Shown here piece after piece: positions 27,177 to 36,242 of a DNA stretch of 64,000 bases. The stretch is from positions 12,411 through 76,410 of the forward strand of contig CAZTTH010000015.1 in NCBI GenBank assembly GCA_964615975.1, given 5' to 3'. Under the pieces are notes generated by a model, which saw only the letters and a list, made by a program, of their open reading frames with translations, was not told where the DNA came from and did not search any database. Position numbers and translations under genes: made by a program. Positions within the stretch are counted from its first letter, which is position 1. Every line of letters begins with the position of its first letter. Origin of the DNA: CAZTTH01 sp964615975. GTDB taxonomy: Bacteria > Verrucomicrobiota > Lentisphaeria > JABSQK01 > JAJFLO01.

Positions 27177-28451
27177 ATGAGAATAAACAATCAAATGCCT
27201 ACTCCAAAAAATGCGTTGGTAAGTTTGAAATCAATGACAACGGTTGTCGCTGATACTGGCGACATTGATGCCATTAAAAAATATACTCCAACCGACGCGA
27301 CCACGAATCCATCTCTCCTTTACGCGGCTGCTCAAATGCCGCAATATAAACACCTTGTGGAAGATGCGATTGCATATGGACAGACAAAAGGTCGTACCGA
27401 GGCCCAAAAATTGTCTAAAACCATCGATCGATTATTTGTCAATTTCGGCCGTGAAATTCTTGCCATCGTACCCCGATTTGTTTCAACCGAAGTTGATGCC
27501 AGATTATCTTTCGATACTCGTGGATCAATAGACAAAGCGCGTGAATTCATCAAGTTATATAACGAGGTTGGGATCGGCAAAGATCGCATATTAATCAAAT
27601 TGGCTTCCACCTGGGAAGGCATCCGCGCCGCCGCGACTTTGGAACAGGAAGGCATACACTGCAATATGACTTTGTTGTTCGGCTTTGGTCAGGCTGTTGC
27701 CTGTGCCGAAGCCGGTGTTTTTTTAATTTCTCCCTTTGTGGGGCGTATTCTCGATTGGCATAAGGAAAAAGAGAAGCGTGATTCATATACTCCAGACGAA
27801 GACCCTGGCGTCAAATCCGTGCGTAGAATTTATAATTATTATAAAAAATACGATTATAAAACGGTGGTTATGGGCGCCAGTTTTCGCAACGTAGATGAAA
27901 TCACCGCCTTAGCTGGTTGTGATTTATTGACTATCAGTCCTAAATTTCTGGAATCTTTACAGAATAATACCATGACACTGCCACGCCTACTCTCACCCAA
28001 GCTGGCGGAAAAAAATTGCCGGGATTCAAAAATAAGCTTGGATGAAAAGGCATTCCGTTGGATGCTGAATGAAGATGCGATGGCAACTGAAAAATTGGCT
28101 GAAGGAATCCGTAAGTTTACGGAGGATGTAGTCAAACTAGAAACCCTCGTTAAGGAACGAGTAACAAAAGGGAGTACCATGAAAGCAAAAAAAACCACAA
28201 CCAAAACCAACTCAGTAAAAGCGTCAGTTAAATCCAAAGCACCGGTCGCCGCTGCCAAACCTGTTGCCAAATCAACAGCCAAGCCCGCGGCAAAACCGGC
28301 GGCGAAACCCGCTGCCAAACCGGCCGCGAAACCCGCTGCCAAACCGGCCGCGAAACCCGCTGCCAAGCCGGCCGCGAAACCCGCTGCCAAAGCAGCCGCA
28401 AAACCGGCGGCGAAACCCGCTGCCAAGCCCGCGGCAAAAGCAAAAAAGTAA
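27177..28451 (+). CDS. tal: Transaldolase with a histone-H1-like C-terminal tail
   Basis: About 424 residues. Residues 1-330 are a complete TalB-type transaldolase: TTVVADTGDIDAIKKYTPTDATTNPSL, the Schiff-base Lys141 in ILIKLASTWEGIRAA, and SPFVGRILDW. It moves a dihydroxyacetone unit between sugar phosphates in the pentose phosphate pathway. E. coli TalB ends at 317 residues; here a 90-residue tail of Lys, Ala and Pro follows, with many AAKP units, resembling histone H1 or the tails of H1-like bacterial proteins. The upstream region is AT-rich with no clear Shine-Dalgarno sequence; GTG 27174, ATG 27177 or ATG 27195 could be the start. An internal ATG at 28179 sits exactly at the tail boundary. 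Confidence 0.93.
   Translation: MRINNQMPTPKNALVSLKSMTTVVADTGDIDAIKKYTPTDATTNPSLLYAAAQMPQYKHLVEDAIAYGQTKGRTEAQKLSKTIDRLFVNFGREILAIVPRFVSTEVDARLSFDTRGSIDKAREFIKLYNEVGIGKDRILIKLASTWEGIRAAATLEQEGIHCNMTLLFGFGQAVACAEAGVFLISPFVGRILDWHKEKEKRDSYTPDEDPGVKSVRRIYNYYKKYDYKTVVMGASFRNVDEITALAGCDLLTISPKFLESLQNNTMTLPRLLSPKLAEKNCRDSKISLDEKAFRWMLNEDAMATEKLAEGIRKFTEDVVKLETLVKERVTKGSTMKAKKTTTKTNSVKASVKSKAPVAAAKPVAKSTAKPAAKPAAKPAAKPAAKPAAKPAAKPAAKPAAKPAAKAAAKPAAKPAAKPAAKAKK
28179..28451 (+). CDS. Possible nested H1-like basic protein (internal start in tal)
   Basis: In frame with tal, an ATG at 28179 begins MKAKKTTTKTNSVKASVKSK and then AAKP repeats, 90 residues of almost only Lys, Ala, Pro, Thr, Ser and Val. It is preceded by AAAAGGGAG (28166-28174) with 4-5 base spacing, a credible Shine-Dalgarno sequence. 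The start falls exactly where the transaldolase homology ends. If used, it would make a free nucleoid-type basic protein from the tal mRNA. It may equally be only the tail of the long protein. Confidence 0.35.
   Translation: MKAKKTTTKTNSVKASVKSKAPVAAAKPVAKSTAKPAAKPAAKPAAKPAAKPAAKPAAKPAAKPAAKPAAKAAAKPAAKPAAKPAAKAKK
28302..28397 (+). repeat. 24-bp tandem repeat encoding AKPAAKPA
   Basis: Four head-to-tail units of about 24 bp (28302-28325, 28326-28349, 28350-28373, 28374-28397), each beginning GCGAAACCCGCTGCCAA and encoding two A-K-P-A units. The first two are identical; the third and fourth have few changes. Similar 12-bp half-units lie on both sides. The near identity indicates slippage-driven length variation. 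Confidence 0.9.
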
Positions 28452-29103
28452 GAAATTACACGACGCTGATTTCGGCTTTGTCGATTTAAGTTTGTTGAGG
28501 GATAAAATTCCTTTTTAGTCCCATTGATTTGGAAGGCACTGTTGTGTTTTTTATCCTTGGGATGGCAGTGGTGTTTTTTCTCTCAAATCAACTTGCCAAT
28601 CAGACGGCTTAAGAATGGGGTTTTCAAGGTTTAATAAGTCCTTGATTACCCCTTTTTGCCTTATCTCATTCGTAGAAAACCCTTTCTCTTTTCGTTTCAT
28701 GATCATGGTGTCAAGGATACCGCGGGACGGTATGCTTCAAGCTCTAGTTTGACATGTATCCCGATGGGAGTGGATTATCGGGAAGATCATGAGAACATCA
28801 TCGAATTCGACTGGAAAAAAGAATCTCGGGAAGATAATGTTCCGTCAAGTAATCCAGAGTGGAATCATTACCTTCTACTGATTCGCATTCACACTTCAAG
28901 GAATCCAAGGCCGGCAAGGTCTGCGTAACATACCTAACAGAATAAACTCAAGGACGGTTTTCTACTCAGAGTAGCATGGAATGTATACCAGGCAAGGAAT
29001 TGACTCATTGGACTGGCAGCTGATTTCAGAAATAACGACTGTTGGCATGAGATTAAACCCTGTTTTTTTCATTTATCATGAACCTTAAGAGAAAGATTTT
29101 ATT
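28452..29103. other. 652-base intergenic region upstream of the E1-KASIII fusion gene
   Basis: No gene I can support. A 90-codon frame at 28656-28928 on the plus strand has no family signature, no Shine-Dalgarno sequence and an unusual composition. The start at 29104 is preceded only by AAGAGAAAG. No hairpin with a U-tract stands out after tal. Confidence 0.4.
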
Positions 29104-32100
29104 ATGAGCGTAGGGTTGGTCACACCACATGGACGTTCTGCTGATGATTATGTGAGCCCGATATCACAAAAGACACCACCATCATTACCTGAAGACATCA
29201 TCATGGATCTCTACCGCCACATGTTTACGGCCAGAGAGATTGACATGATGGAAGCTCAGTATGTAAAATCTGGTGATGCCTTTTTCCATGTATCAGGCGC
29301 TGGCCACGAATCGATAGCCGCACTTAATCCACATCTGATTCAGGACGACTGGCTGCATTGTCATTACCGGGATAAAGCGCTTATGCTAGCCCGGGGAATA
29401 ACCCCTGAGCAGTTTTTTCTCAGCTTATTCGCCAAGGACGCTTCACACTCCCAAGGCCGGCAAATGAGCGCCCATATGAGTGATCGATCGCGAAATATTT
29501 TAAGTCTTGTCGGTCCGGTTGGCAACAACGCCTTGCAAGCAGTTGGGGTTGCTTGGGAAATCAGCGAACAAGCCAGTAAACCAATCGTAATCTGTTCTCT
29601 AGGTGACGGCACAACGCAACAAGGCGAGGTACTCGAAGCGATTGCCGAAGCGGTGCGCTGGGAACTCCCGGTATTATTCATTATTGAGGACAATCACTTT
29701 TCCATCTCCACCCGAACTGGCGGCAAGACCTTCTATTCTCATCCAGGTGGACACCAGCCCGATGAGTTTTATGGACTTAAAATACACCGGATCGACGGTC
29801 GCGACCCGATACAGTGCCATCAGCATTTTGGCATTGTCGTAGACGAGGTGCGCTCAACCCGCGCTCCGGGATTAGTGATTATGGATGTTGAAAGATTGGT
29901 AGATCATACCAACGCGGATGATCAGCGTGTCTATCGCGAAACCGCGGATATTGAACGTGCCAGAAGCGAATCCGATCCTATACCTCGACTAGCGCAGGCG
30001 CTGCTTTCCGCTGGAGTTAAGAAGAAAGCATTAAATACCCTTGAAGCTGATATTCGCAGTCAGGTAAGGGCAGCGGTGAGCCAGGCGCAAAACAGTCGGG
30101 ATCCCCAACCGATGTTTGAGGCCAAGAAACCTTTGCCAAATAAATTTTATTCCGCCACATCAGAGTATACCGGCAACAGTGAAAAGCCGCGCCTCACCAT
30201 GCTTGAGGCGATCAAGGAAGTATTTCGTCAGCGATTGCGTGAGGATCAGAAAATCAACCTCTATGGGGAAGACATTGAGGACCCCAAAGGGGATGTCTTT
30301 GGACTTACTCGCAGCCTGACAGATGAGTTTCCAGGTCGCGTTCGTAATTCACCGCTTACCGAATCAACGATTGTGGGCGTCGCCATCGGACGGGCGCTGG
30401 CTGGAGGGAAATCTGTAGCTTTCCTGCAATTCGCTGATTTCCTTCCGCTCGCCTATAATCAGATTCTTTCCGAACTGGGCTCGATGTACTGGCGCACTGG
30501 CGGCTCATGGCAATGTCCAGTGATTATCATGATTACATGTGGAGGATATCGGCCCGGGTTGGGACCATTTCATGCTCAAACCCTGGAAGCGATCGCAGCC
30601 CATACACCCGGAGTGGATGTCTTCATGCCTTCCAGCGCGGCAGACGCTGCCGGCTTACTCAACGCCGCCTTCGATTCCGGAAGACCAACTTTGTTTTTTT
30701 ACCCGAAGAGCTGTCTCAACGACCATGGCGCGACAACCTCAGCTGATGTTCGGGAACAATTTGTTCCCCTAGGCAAGGCACGGATCGAAAAAAGCGGTAA
30801 TGATTTAACCTTGGTCGCCTGGGGCAATACCGTCTCCCGCTGTCGACAGTCAGCCAAGATATTGGAATCAAAGGGCATACACTCAACGCTTATCGATCTA
30901 CGCTGCCTCTCGCCATGGGATGAAGAAGCCGTTATTGACTCGGTGCGCAAGAGCCGGAAGTTGGTGGTGGCTCATGAGGACAATCAAACCTGTGGAATGG
31001 GTGCGGAAATTATTGCGGTGGTTGCCGAAAAAGCAGGTGTGCCAGTTGCGATCGCGCGTGTCACCAGGGCTGATACCTTTGTTCCTTTTAACTTCGCCAA
31101 CCAACTTGAGATATTACCCTCATTCAAGCGCATTTTATCTGCCGCCGCCGGACTCTGCAATCTCGATATAGAATGGAAAAAACCAGCCACAGCACCTAGC
31201 AGCCAGGTAAACGTGGAAGCCATTGGCACCAGCCCTTCTGACGAAACCGCAACAATTGTGCAATGGTGTGTGAAAATTGGCGACACAATTGAAAAAGGCA
31301 CCAAATTAGCCGAAATCGAAGCCGAAAAATCGACTACCGAATTGCTGTCCTCGGTGGATGGGACTGTCACCACCATGCTCATTGAAGAGGGCACAACTGT
31401 AAAAGTGGGCACACCAATCATGAAGATTACCGTGGCCGATAGAGAACAACACCGCGTCCAACCGGTTACCAAAGAGGATCCTGGCACGCCCATTTTAAGA
31501 CCACGGATACCTACAATCCTGGCAACGACAGATCCGCCGGATATCCGCGACACACAGTCAACCACCGTCACCCTCCTGAGTGTGGAAACCGCGCTGGCTT
31601 CACGGATTGTCCCGAATCAGGAGATTTTGGTATCCTTCCCCGGCAAAAAACATGAAGACATCTTTAACAGCACGGGAATAAATCAACGCCGCTGGGTGGC
31701 TGATGGAGAAAACGCGTTGACACTCGCGGTGAAAGCGGCACGAAATGCCATTGCCCAGGCAGGCTTGTCCATATCCGACATTGACATGATTCTCTGCAGC
31801 ACCACGACTCCTCTGGAAATTACCCCGGCATTGGCCTGCCGGTTACTTTATGAGCTGGCGGGAGATGATAGTGAGTGCCAGGCCCATGACATCCTCGCCG
31901 CCTGTTCAGGATATCTCTACGGCCTGCAAAACGCCTATGACTTTCTTCAATCCAGCCCCAGATCCAAGGTCTTATTAGTTACTTCCGAGGTGCTTTCACC
32001 GCTGATAGATCTCACCGATTTTAATACCGCCATTATCTTTGGAGATGCGGCCACAGCCACCATCTTGGGCACAATAGACGGGAATGCTTCTGGTAAAATC

Positions 32101-32526
32101 CGCATTCATCGTCCGGTTCTGTCGGCACATGGAGAACCCGGGCGCCACTTGCGCGTGCCCTTGGGATCGGAAACCAACCGGGGATATATAGCGATGAATG
32201 GCTCCAAGGTTTATTCGGAGGGAATTCGGCGGATGATTGACATGCTTCAACGCGCCTGTGCCCAGCTTCATCTCGCACCCAAGAACCTTGACCTGGTCAT
32301 TCCCCATCAAGCGAATGATCGTATTTTACAATCCATTCGCACTCGCCTCGATCTCCCGGAAGCCAAAGTCTTCAGTAATATTGCCAACATTGGTAATACC
32401 TCATCAAGTACGATTCCATTGTGCCTGAGTGAAATCATCCCCCAACGTCAGCCCGGGGAACATTGGGGATTAACGGCTTTTGGCGGCGGGTTTACTTTCG
32501 GCGCTTGTATTCTCGAAACGTTGTAA
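29104..32526 (+). CDS. Fused 2-oxoacid dehydrogenase E1 alpha-beta, lipoyl domain and ketoacyl synthase III
   Basis: One 1140-residue chain with four modules. Residues 30-335 are E1-alpha with the thiamine-diphosphate motif GDG (167-169) to Asn197. Residues 362-690 are E1-beta: a transketolase-like Pyr domain (NLYGEDIEDPKGDVFG, ESTIVGVAIGRALAG, YRPGLGPFHAQTLEA) and a transketolase C domain. Residues 700-777 are a lipoyl domain with the attachment Lys742 in EAEKSTTELL. Residues 820-1140 are a KAS III domain with the triad Cys934 (LAACSGYLYG), His1068 (VIPHQANDR) and Asn1098 (NIGNTSSS). No E2 acyltransferase or E3-binding domain is visible. It probably decarboxylates a 2-oxoacid, loads the acyl group on the lipoyl arm and condenses it with a malonyl thioester, making a branched or unusual starter for fatty acid or polyketide-like synthesis. 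It is flanked by unrelated genes. Domain calls are firm; the pathway is inference. Confidence 0.92.
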   Translation: MSVGLVTPHGRSADDYVSPISQKTPPSLPEDIIMDLYRHMFTAREIDMMEAQYVKSGDAFFHVSGAGHESIAALNPHLIQDDWLHCHYRDKALMLARGITPEQFFLSLFAKDASHSQGRQMSAHMSDRSRNILSLVGPVGNNALQAVGVAWEISEQASKPIVICSLGDGTTQQGEVLEAIAEAVRWELPVLFIIEDNHFSISTRTGGKTFYSHPGGHQPDEFYGLKIHRIDGRDPIQCHQHFGIVVDEVRSTRAPGLVIMDVERLVDHTNADDQRVYRETADIERARSESDPIPRLAQALLSAGVKKKALNTLEADIRSQVRAAVSQAQNSRDPQPMFEAKKPLPNKFYSATSEYTGNSEKPRLTMLEAIKEVFRQRLREDQKINLYGEDIEDPKGDVFGLTRSLTDEFPGRVRNSPLTESTIVGVAIGRALAGGKSVAFLQFADFLPLAYNQILSELGSMYWRTGGSWQCPVIIMITCGGYRPGLGPFHAQTLEAIAAHTPGVDVFMPSSAADAAGLLNAAFDSGRPTLFFYPKSCLNDHGATTSADVREQFVPLGKARIEKSGNDLTLVAWGNTVSRCRQSAKILESKGIHSTLIDLRCLSPWDEEAVIDSVRKSRKLVVAHEDNQTCGMGAEIIAVVAEKAGVPVAIARVTRADTFVPFNFANQLEILPSFKRILSAAAGLCNLDIEWKKPATAPSSQVNVEAIGTSPSDETATIVQWCVKIGDTIEKGTKLAEIEAEKSTTELLSSVDGTVTTMLIEEGTTVKVGTPIMKITVADREQHRVQPVTKEDPGTPILRPRIPTILATTDPPDIRDTQSTTVTLLSVETALASRIVPNQEILVSFPGKKHEDIFNSTGINQRRWVADGENALTLAVKAARNAIAQAGLSISDIDMILCSTTTPLEITPALACRLLYELAGDDSECQAHDILAACSGYLYGLQNAYDFLQSSPRSKVLLVTSEVLSPLIDLTDFNTAIIFGDAATATILGTIDGNASGKIRIHRPVLSAHGEPGRHLRVPLGSETNRGYIAMNGSKVYSEGIRRMIDMLQRACAQLHLAPKNLDLVIPHQANDRILQSIRTRLDLPEAKVFSNIANIGNTSSSTIPLCLSEIIPQRQPGEHWGLTAFGGGFTFGACILETL

Positions 32527-32699
32527 CACACACTGTCATCTACTCGATCGATGGAAATTCGCGTTTGGTTGGCATTGCGAAAAAACCAGTCCGGCCAAAT
32601 CCCGTGTTCCTTCACTACTGCATGCTTTGTCCAACCAATAACGCGGCGGTCCCATTTGTGGGTTTCGTGGGTCTGAAATTCACTCCTGAAAGCGATGAT

Positions 32700-33596
32700 T
32701 CAGGTCGCCTCAACGAGTTGATCGGGAGGCAATTCCAAGGTAATTCTGCCTAATTTTCCACAGCGAAAATCCTGGATCAACGCGGTGGCGGCACGGCGCA
32801 GATCCGGGCGACTGTAGGCCATTAAAAATCCCCGATGTTGGCAAATGGCGGCTAAAAACGCATCATAATCAACTGGCGGGGTGGTTAGATTGTAGACTGA
32901 TCGAATGCCATCGGGAGCGGATAAGCGACAGTGATCGAAGACGATTTTACCCGCGATCTCGGCGGGCACAATTTCTTCCTTGATAACTGCCAGAACCGCC
33001 AGTTTCACCCCCGTGTTTTGCGCTTCGATTCGTGGAAACATGACCCCGGGCGTATCCAGCAACTCCAGATGATCATTGAGTTTGATCCATTGGGTTTGGC
33101 GCGTAACTCCCGGGAAAGGCGCCACCTTGGTCTTGCGTTGTCTGGTCAGCAAATTGATCAGAGTTGACTTGCCAATATTGGGGACACCAACAATCATGAT
33201 CCGGATTGATCGACGGGAACGAGCCACATTGGTTTTTGCCCGCATCAATTGGGTGGCTATTGTGGTCAAAAACGACAACAATTTAGCGATTGATGCCGGG
33301 CGATCTTTTTGGATGAACAAACAGATATGGGATTGGGATTGATAGTATGACTGCCATGCCTGGGTAGCGGCAGGATCAGCCAGATCACATTTACTCAGAA
33401 CCGTGATGTGCCGTTGATTTTTTATCATCTCCCGCAAGCGCGGGTTGGTGGTGCTTGCCGGAGCTCGGGCATCGATGAGTTCCAATACAATATCAATCAA
33501 CCGCAAGTGATTTTGGATTTCCCTTTCCGCCTTGAGCATGTGACCGGGATACCAGGAAATGGCTGGAGATTCAGGAACATGGTCAGACGGACTCAA
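32700..33596 (-). CDS. rbgA: Ribosome biogenesis GTPase RbgA/YlqF
   Basis: 298 residues. The circularly permuted GTPase order is visible: G4 (SKCDLAD), then G1 (GVPNIGKSTLINLL) and G3 (DTPGVMFP). The N-terminus has WYPGHMLKAER, diagnostic of YlqF, and the C-terminal helical domain has Arg-rich RPDLRRAATALIQDFRCGKLG. It helps late maturation of the large ribosomal subunit. The only start that keeps the conserved N-terminus is a TTG at 33596, directly adjacent to the TGA of the upstream gene. It is the last gene of a four-gene minus-strand operon. Confidence 0.93.
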   Translation of the reverse strand: MSPSDHVPESPAISWYPGHMLKAEREIQNHLRLIDIVLELIDARAPASTTNPRLREMIKNQRHITVLSKCDLADPAATQAWQSYYQSQSHICLFIQKDRPASIAKLLSFLTTIATQLMRAKTNVARSRRSIRIMIVGVPNIGKSTLINLLTRQRKTKVAPFPGVTRQTQWIKLNDHLELLDTPGVMFPRIEAQNTGVKLAVLAVIKEEIVPAEIAGKIVFDHCRLSAPDGIRSVYNLTTPPVDYDAFLAAICQHRGFLMAYSRPDLRRAATALIQDFRCGKLGRITLELPPDQLVEAT

Positions 33597-34754
33597 TCAA
33601 TTATCACTTTCATCAAATAAATCACTTGGATTCCCGACCGGCGCTGGTGGGGTAGCAGGGGGTTTTGTATCACCGGCGGATGGTGGAGTTGGGGAAGAAT
33701 TGCTCGCTGCCGGTTTATCGCTGGGGATGTCCGTCTCAAGCCATAGATCTGGATTTTCAGGTTCATCAGTTCCACTGGTCTCCTCTGCATTGGTGGTAAG
33801 CGGTTTTCCTTCAGCCTCGGTTTTTTTATTAATGAATGCTTTGAACTTGGCTAAAAATGTCGTGTCTTTAGCTTCCTCTGAAACGTTTTTCGCGGCGACC
33901 TCCATATCCAATACCTGTTGGGGTATCCAGCCGCCTCTTTCCGGTATATTGACATAGTTATTTTGTTTATATACTTTTTCCCTGATTTCCTGCCGCACAC
34001 GTCGCATCTCTTTTTCGCGTGCCTTAGAATACTGATAGTTAAAAATATCCATCACCGGCACCCATTTGTTGGTACGCCGATTATACAGATATCCGGCTTT
34101 TGTCCATACCTTGTTGGTCAGAGCATCCTGCGCTTTCTCGATGTATTCCTTGCGTTTTTCTTCGAACTTATGCACTTCACGCTGGACATAAATTCGGACC
34201 GCATCTTCATGATCGGCAAGAAACAATCGCGCCAAGTCATCCCGGGCAATATCACGCTTCGGAATCGGAATGCTGCTGATCTTGATGATGTCATTCGAAA
34301 CCACTTCCAGCAATCCCTTTACTTCCAACAACTGGTTGGCATAGTGACGTTGGATGGTAACGGTTTCCCCGACTTTATACATTTTGAATTTTTCATCGGC
34401 GTCGTTCTTGATTTTTTCATAGGTCGCATCGGGGAAATGTTGATTGATCAATGCCTGGATTTCCTCCGCGATTTTAAGTTTAACCTGATCCACCGTCAAA
34501 ACCGGCGGATAAATCGGGGGATTGAGTTTGATGCTGATAGCATAATCGTTGGGTTTTAATAGTTGATTTACCGCCTTGATGGTTTGTACTTCGATGTCAA
34601 AATCATAACGTTTCAGCTCGTCACTGTAATCGAAGATTGTAGGCGCAGCAGAGGATTCAGGGATATCCTGATTGGCGCTTGCCAGGGAGATTAGCGCGAT
34701 AAATCCACATGAAAGGACGGCGGCGAAGATTGAGAAATTTCTTTGGATTTGCAT
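33597..34754 (-). CDS. Secreted protein of unknown function with Pro/Ser-rich tail
   Basis: 385 residues. A signal peptide (MQIQRNFSIFAAVLSCGFIALISLASA, cleavage likely after ASA) is followed by a mixed alpha/beta region, then a charged segment with repeated Lys/Arg/Glu (residues about 195-275) that includes YNRRTNKWVPVMDIFNYQ and ERGGWIPQQVLDMEV. From about residue 320 there is a disordered Pro/Ser/Thr-rich tail. I do not recognise the family. Co-transcription with a lytic transglycosylase and a transglutaminase-like protein suggests an envelope role. The gene ends immediately before rbgA. Confidence 0.75.
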   Translation of the reverse strand: MQIQRNFSIFAAVLSCGFIALISLASANQDIPESSAAPTIFDYSDELKRYDFDIEVQTIKAVNQLLKPNDYAISIKLNPPIYPPVLTVDQVKLKIAEEIQALINQHFPDATYEKIKNDADEKFKMYKVGETVTIQRHYANQLLEVKGLLEVVSNDIIKISSIPIPKRDIARDDLARLFLADHEDAVRIYVQREVHKFEEKRKEYIEKAQDALTNKVWTKAGYLYNRRTNKWVPVMDIFNYQYSKAREKEMRRVRQEIREKVYKQNNYVNIPERGGWIPQQVLDMEVAAKNVSEEAKDTTFLAKFKAFINKKTEAEGKPLTTNAEETSGTDEPENPDLWLETDIPSDKPAASNSSPTPPSAGDTKPPATPPAPVGNPSDLFDESDN

Positions 34755-34779
34755 TAATACACCTGTTTTGTGGATTGTT

Positions 34780-35580
34780 TTAACTGCCTAAGGGAAAGGG
34801 AAGAAAACGAATATTTCCCCCTGAAAGTTTGGCGAGAATGGCGCCAACCCGATGGATAGCCTGAAGCCGACCCTCCAGTATGGCGGATAAAAATAACTGG
34901 GATAGGATTGCCATCCACACATCATCCTTGTGACAAATATGCGGTCTGGGATCACGAACCTTTCTCGTAACTTTCCATTCTTCCGATGGCTCGATGATAT
35001 GGTCGTTGGCATCCATCAGACAATGGCGGCCGCGATAGATGACGATGTTCGAGTACCATCCTCCGTGATTACCCAATTCATGAGCAATCACCGCCAATAA
35101 AATCGGTGCGCCGATGCGTTGAATCAAAACATCCTCGATAAGATATAATTCGGCATCGAGCTGATCATCTCCGGTGAAGATAAAATTATGCCGGCGCATG
35201 AAATTAATCATTTTCGTCGTCGATAAACGAGCGGGAAGCTCGCGTTTCAATTCCGACATCATGTTCTCAACTTCGAAAATGTTCATCTTGACATTATATT
35301 GAAAATTGATCTTGACGACTCCATCCCAGAGGTTGAGCATTGAGCGCTTGACATCGTCAATGAATTTCCCCCGGGAACGTCGGATCGAGAGAATATTTCC
35401 CAATTGATGAATGCGATTACGCAGAATCGGATTTTGCGATTCCTGCAGATCCGCCACAATCTCGTCCAATCCCTGATCGAGAGTTAAGAGTTGTTCCATC
35501 GCCAGCGTGGAGACTTGTTTATCGTCGTCCTCCAAAAGATTTATCAAGGCGTCGATGTTTGATTTTTCTTGATTAGTCAT
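34780..35580 (-). CDS. SirB1/transglutaminase-core-2 family protein with HEAT-like N-terminus
   Basis: 266 residues. The first about 70 residues resemble HEAT-type helical repeats (ALINLLEDDDKQVSTLAMEQLLTLD). The rest matches the SirB1/Transglut_core2 family: NMMSELKRELPARLSTTKMINFMRRHNFIFTGD, AELYLIEDVLIQRIGAPILLAVIAHELG, then YRGRHCLMDANDHIIEP. The conserved role of this family is unclear; members often lie near ribosome or envelope genes. Its ATG overlaps the stop of the upstream transglycosylase gene by four bases; the downstream secreted gene starts 25 bases further on. Confidence 0.82.
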   Translation of the reverse strand: MTNQEKSNIDALINLLEDDDKQVSTLAMEQLLTLDQGLDEIVADLQESQNPILRNRIHQLGNILSIRRSRGKFIDDVKRSMLNLWDGVVKINFQYNVKMNIFEVENMMSELKRELPARLSTTKMINFMRRHNFIFTGDDQLDAELYLIEDVLIQRIGAPILLAVIAHELGNHGGWYSNIVIYRGRHCLMDANDHIIEPSEEWKVTRKVRDPRPHICHKDDVWMAILSQLFLSAILEGRLQAIHRVGAILAKLSGGNIRFLPFPLGS

Positions 35581-36242
35581 TGGGATTTGACTCGCTTTTT
35601 ATGGTAATGATCCCGATAGTTCAGGACGTTTTTAATATAGTGACGGGTTGATTTAAATGGAATATGGTCAAGAACATTTTTACCTTTCAATTTATCGGCC
35701 CAGTCCAGCGCCCGACTTCTCCCGGCATTATATTGCGCGAGCGCCATGATTGTCGGGTTTTCATGCTCATCCCATTCTCGTAATGCCATCCCCAAAAACC
35801 AGGAACCAATCTCGATGTTAGTTTCTGGCACAAATATAGCATCTCGCGATGAAAGAACACGATGATGACTGATTTCCCAATCCTTCACCACCAGGGGAGT
35901 GATTTGCATCAATCCCATTTCCTTCTTCTGACCCCGTGCGCTTTCACGATATTTGCTTTCCTGCATGATGATTGCTCTGATCAGGTCCGGATCAACATTA
36001 TTGCGAATCGCGGCTTGCTCGATATAGGGGGCAAAGCGTTTCTCCAGTTGCTGGCGCCGGTAACTAATGAAAAATATTATACTCGCGACCAGCACCAGCA
36101 CCACCAGCATGGCGACACTGAACCCTACCAATACCCGGTATCGCCGGGGAAAATCTTCCCCATGAGATTCTTCTGTATCATTTTCTGCTGGATGTTTTGC
36201 CTGATCCATAATCGACAAGCTTTCGGGGTTTAATGTGGACAT
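35577..36242 (-). CDS. Membrane-anchored lytic transglycosylase (SLT domain)
   Basis: About 221 residues from the ATG at 36242; the frame is open further upstream but without conserved sequence. A short acidic N-terminus is followed by one membrane segment (VLVGFSVAMLVVLVLVASIIFFI). The SLT domain is typical of Slt70/MltC-like enzymes: DPDLIRAIIMQESKYRESARG with catalytic Glu, EMGLMQITP, and ALAQYNAGRSRALDW. It would cleave peptidoglycan between MurNAc and GlcNAc in the periplasm. It is the first gene of the four-gene unit ending in rbgA. Confidence 0.9.
   Translation of the reverse strand: MSTLNPESLSIMDQAKHPAENDTEESHGEDFPRRYRVLVGFSVAMLVVLVLVASIIFFISYRRQQLEKRFAPYIEQAAIRNNVDPDLIRAIIMQESKYRESARGQKKEMGLMQITPLVVKDWEISHHRVLSSRDAIFVPETNIEIGSWFLGMALREWDEHENPTIMALAQYNAGRSRALDWADKLKGKNVLDHIPFKSTRHYIKNVLNYRDHYHKKRVKSQ

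Noticed and set aside
27854..28426. A 190-codon minus-strand frame rich in AAGFAAGLAAG opposite the transaldolase tail
   Set aside because: It is the antisense of the GC-rich 24-bp repeat, which keeps all frames open; the plus strand has a clear enzyme.
28656..28928. A 90-codon plus-strand frame between tal and the E1-KASIII gene
   Set aside because: No Shine-Dalgarno sequence, no family signature, and a composition like random translation.
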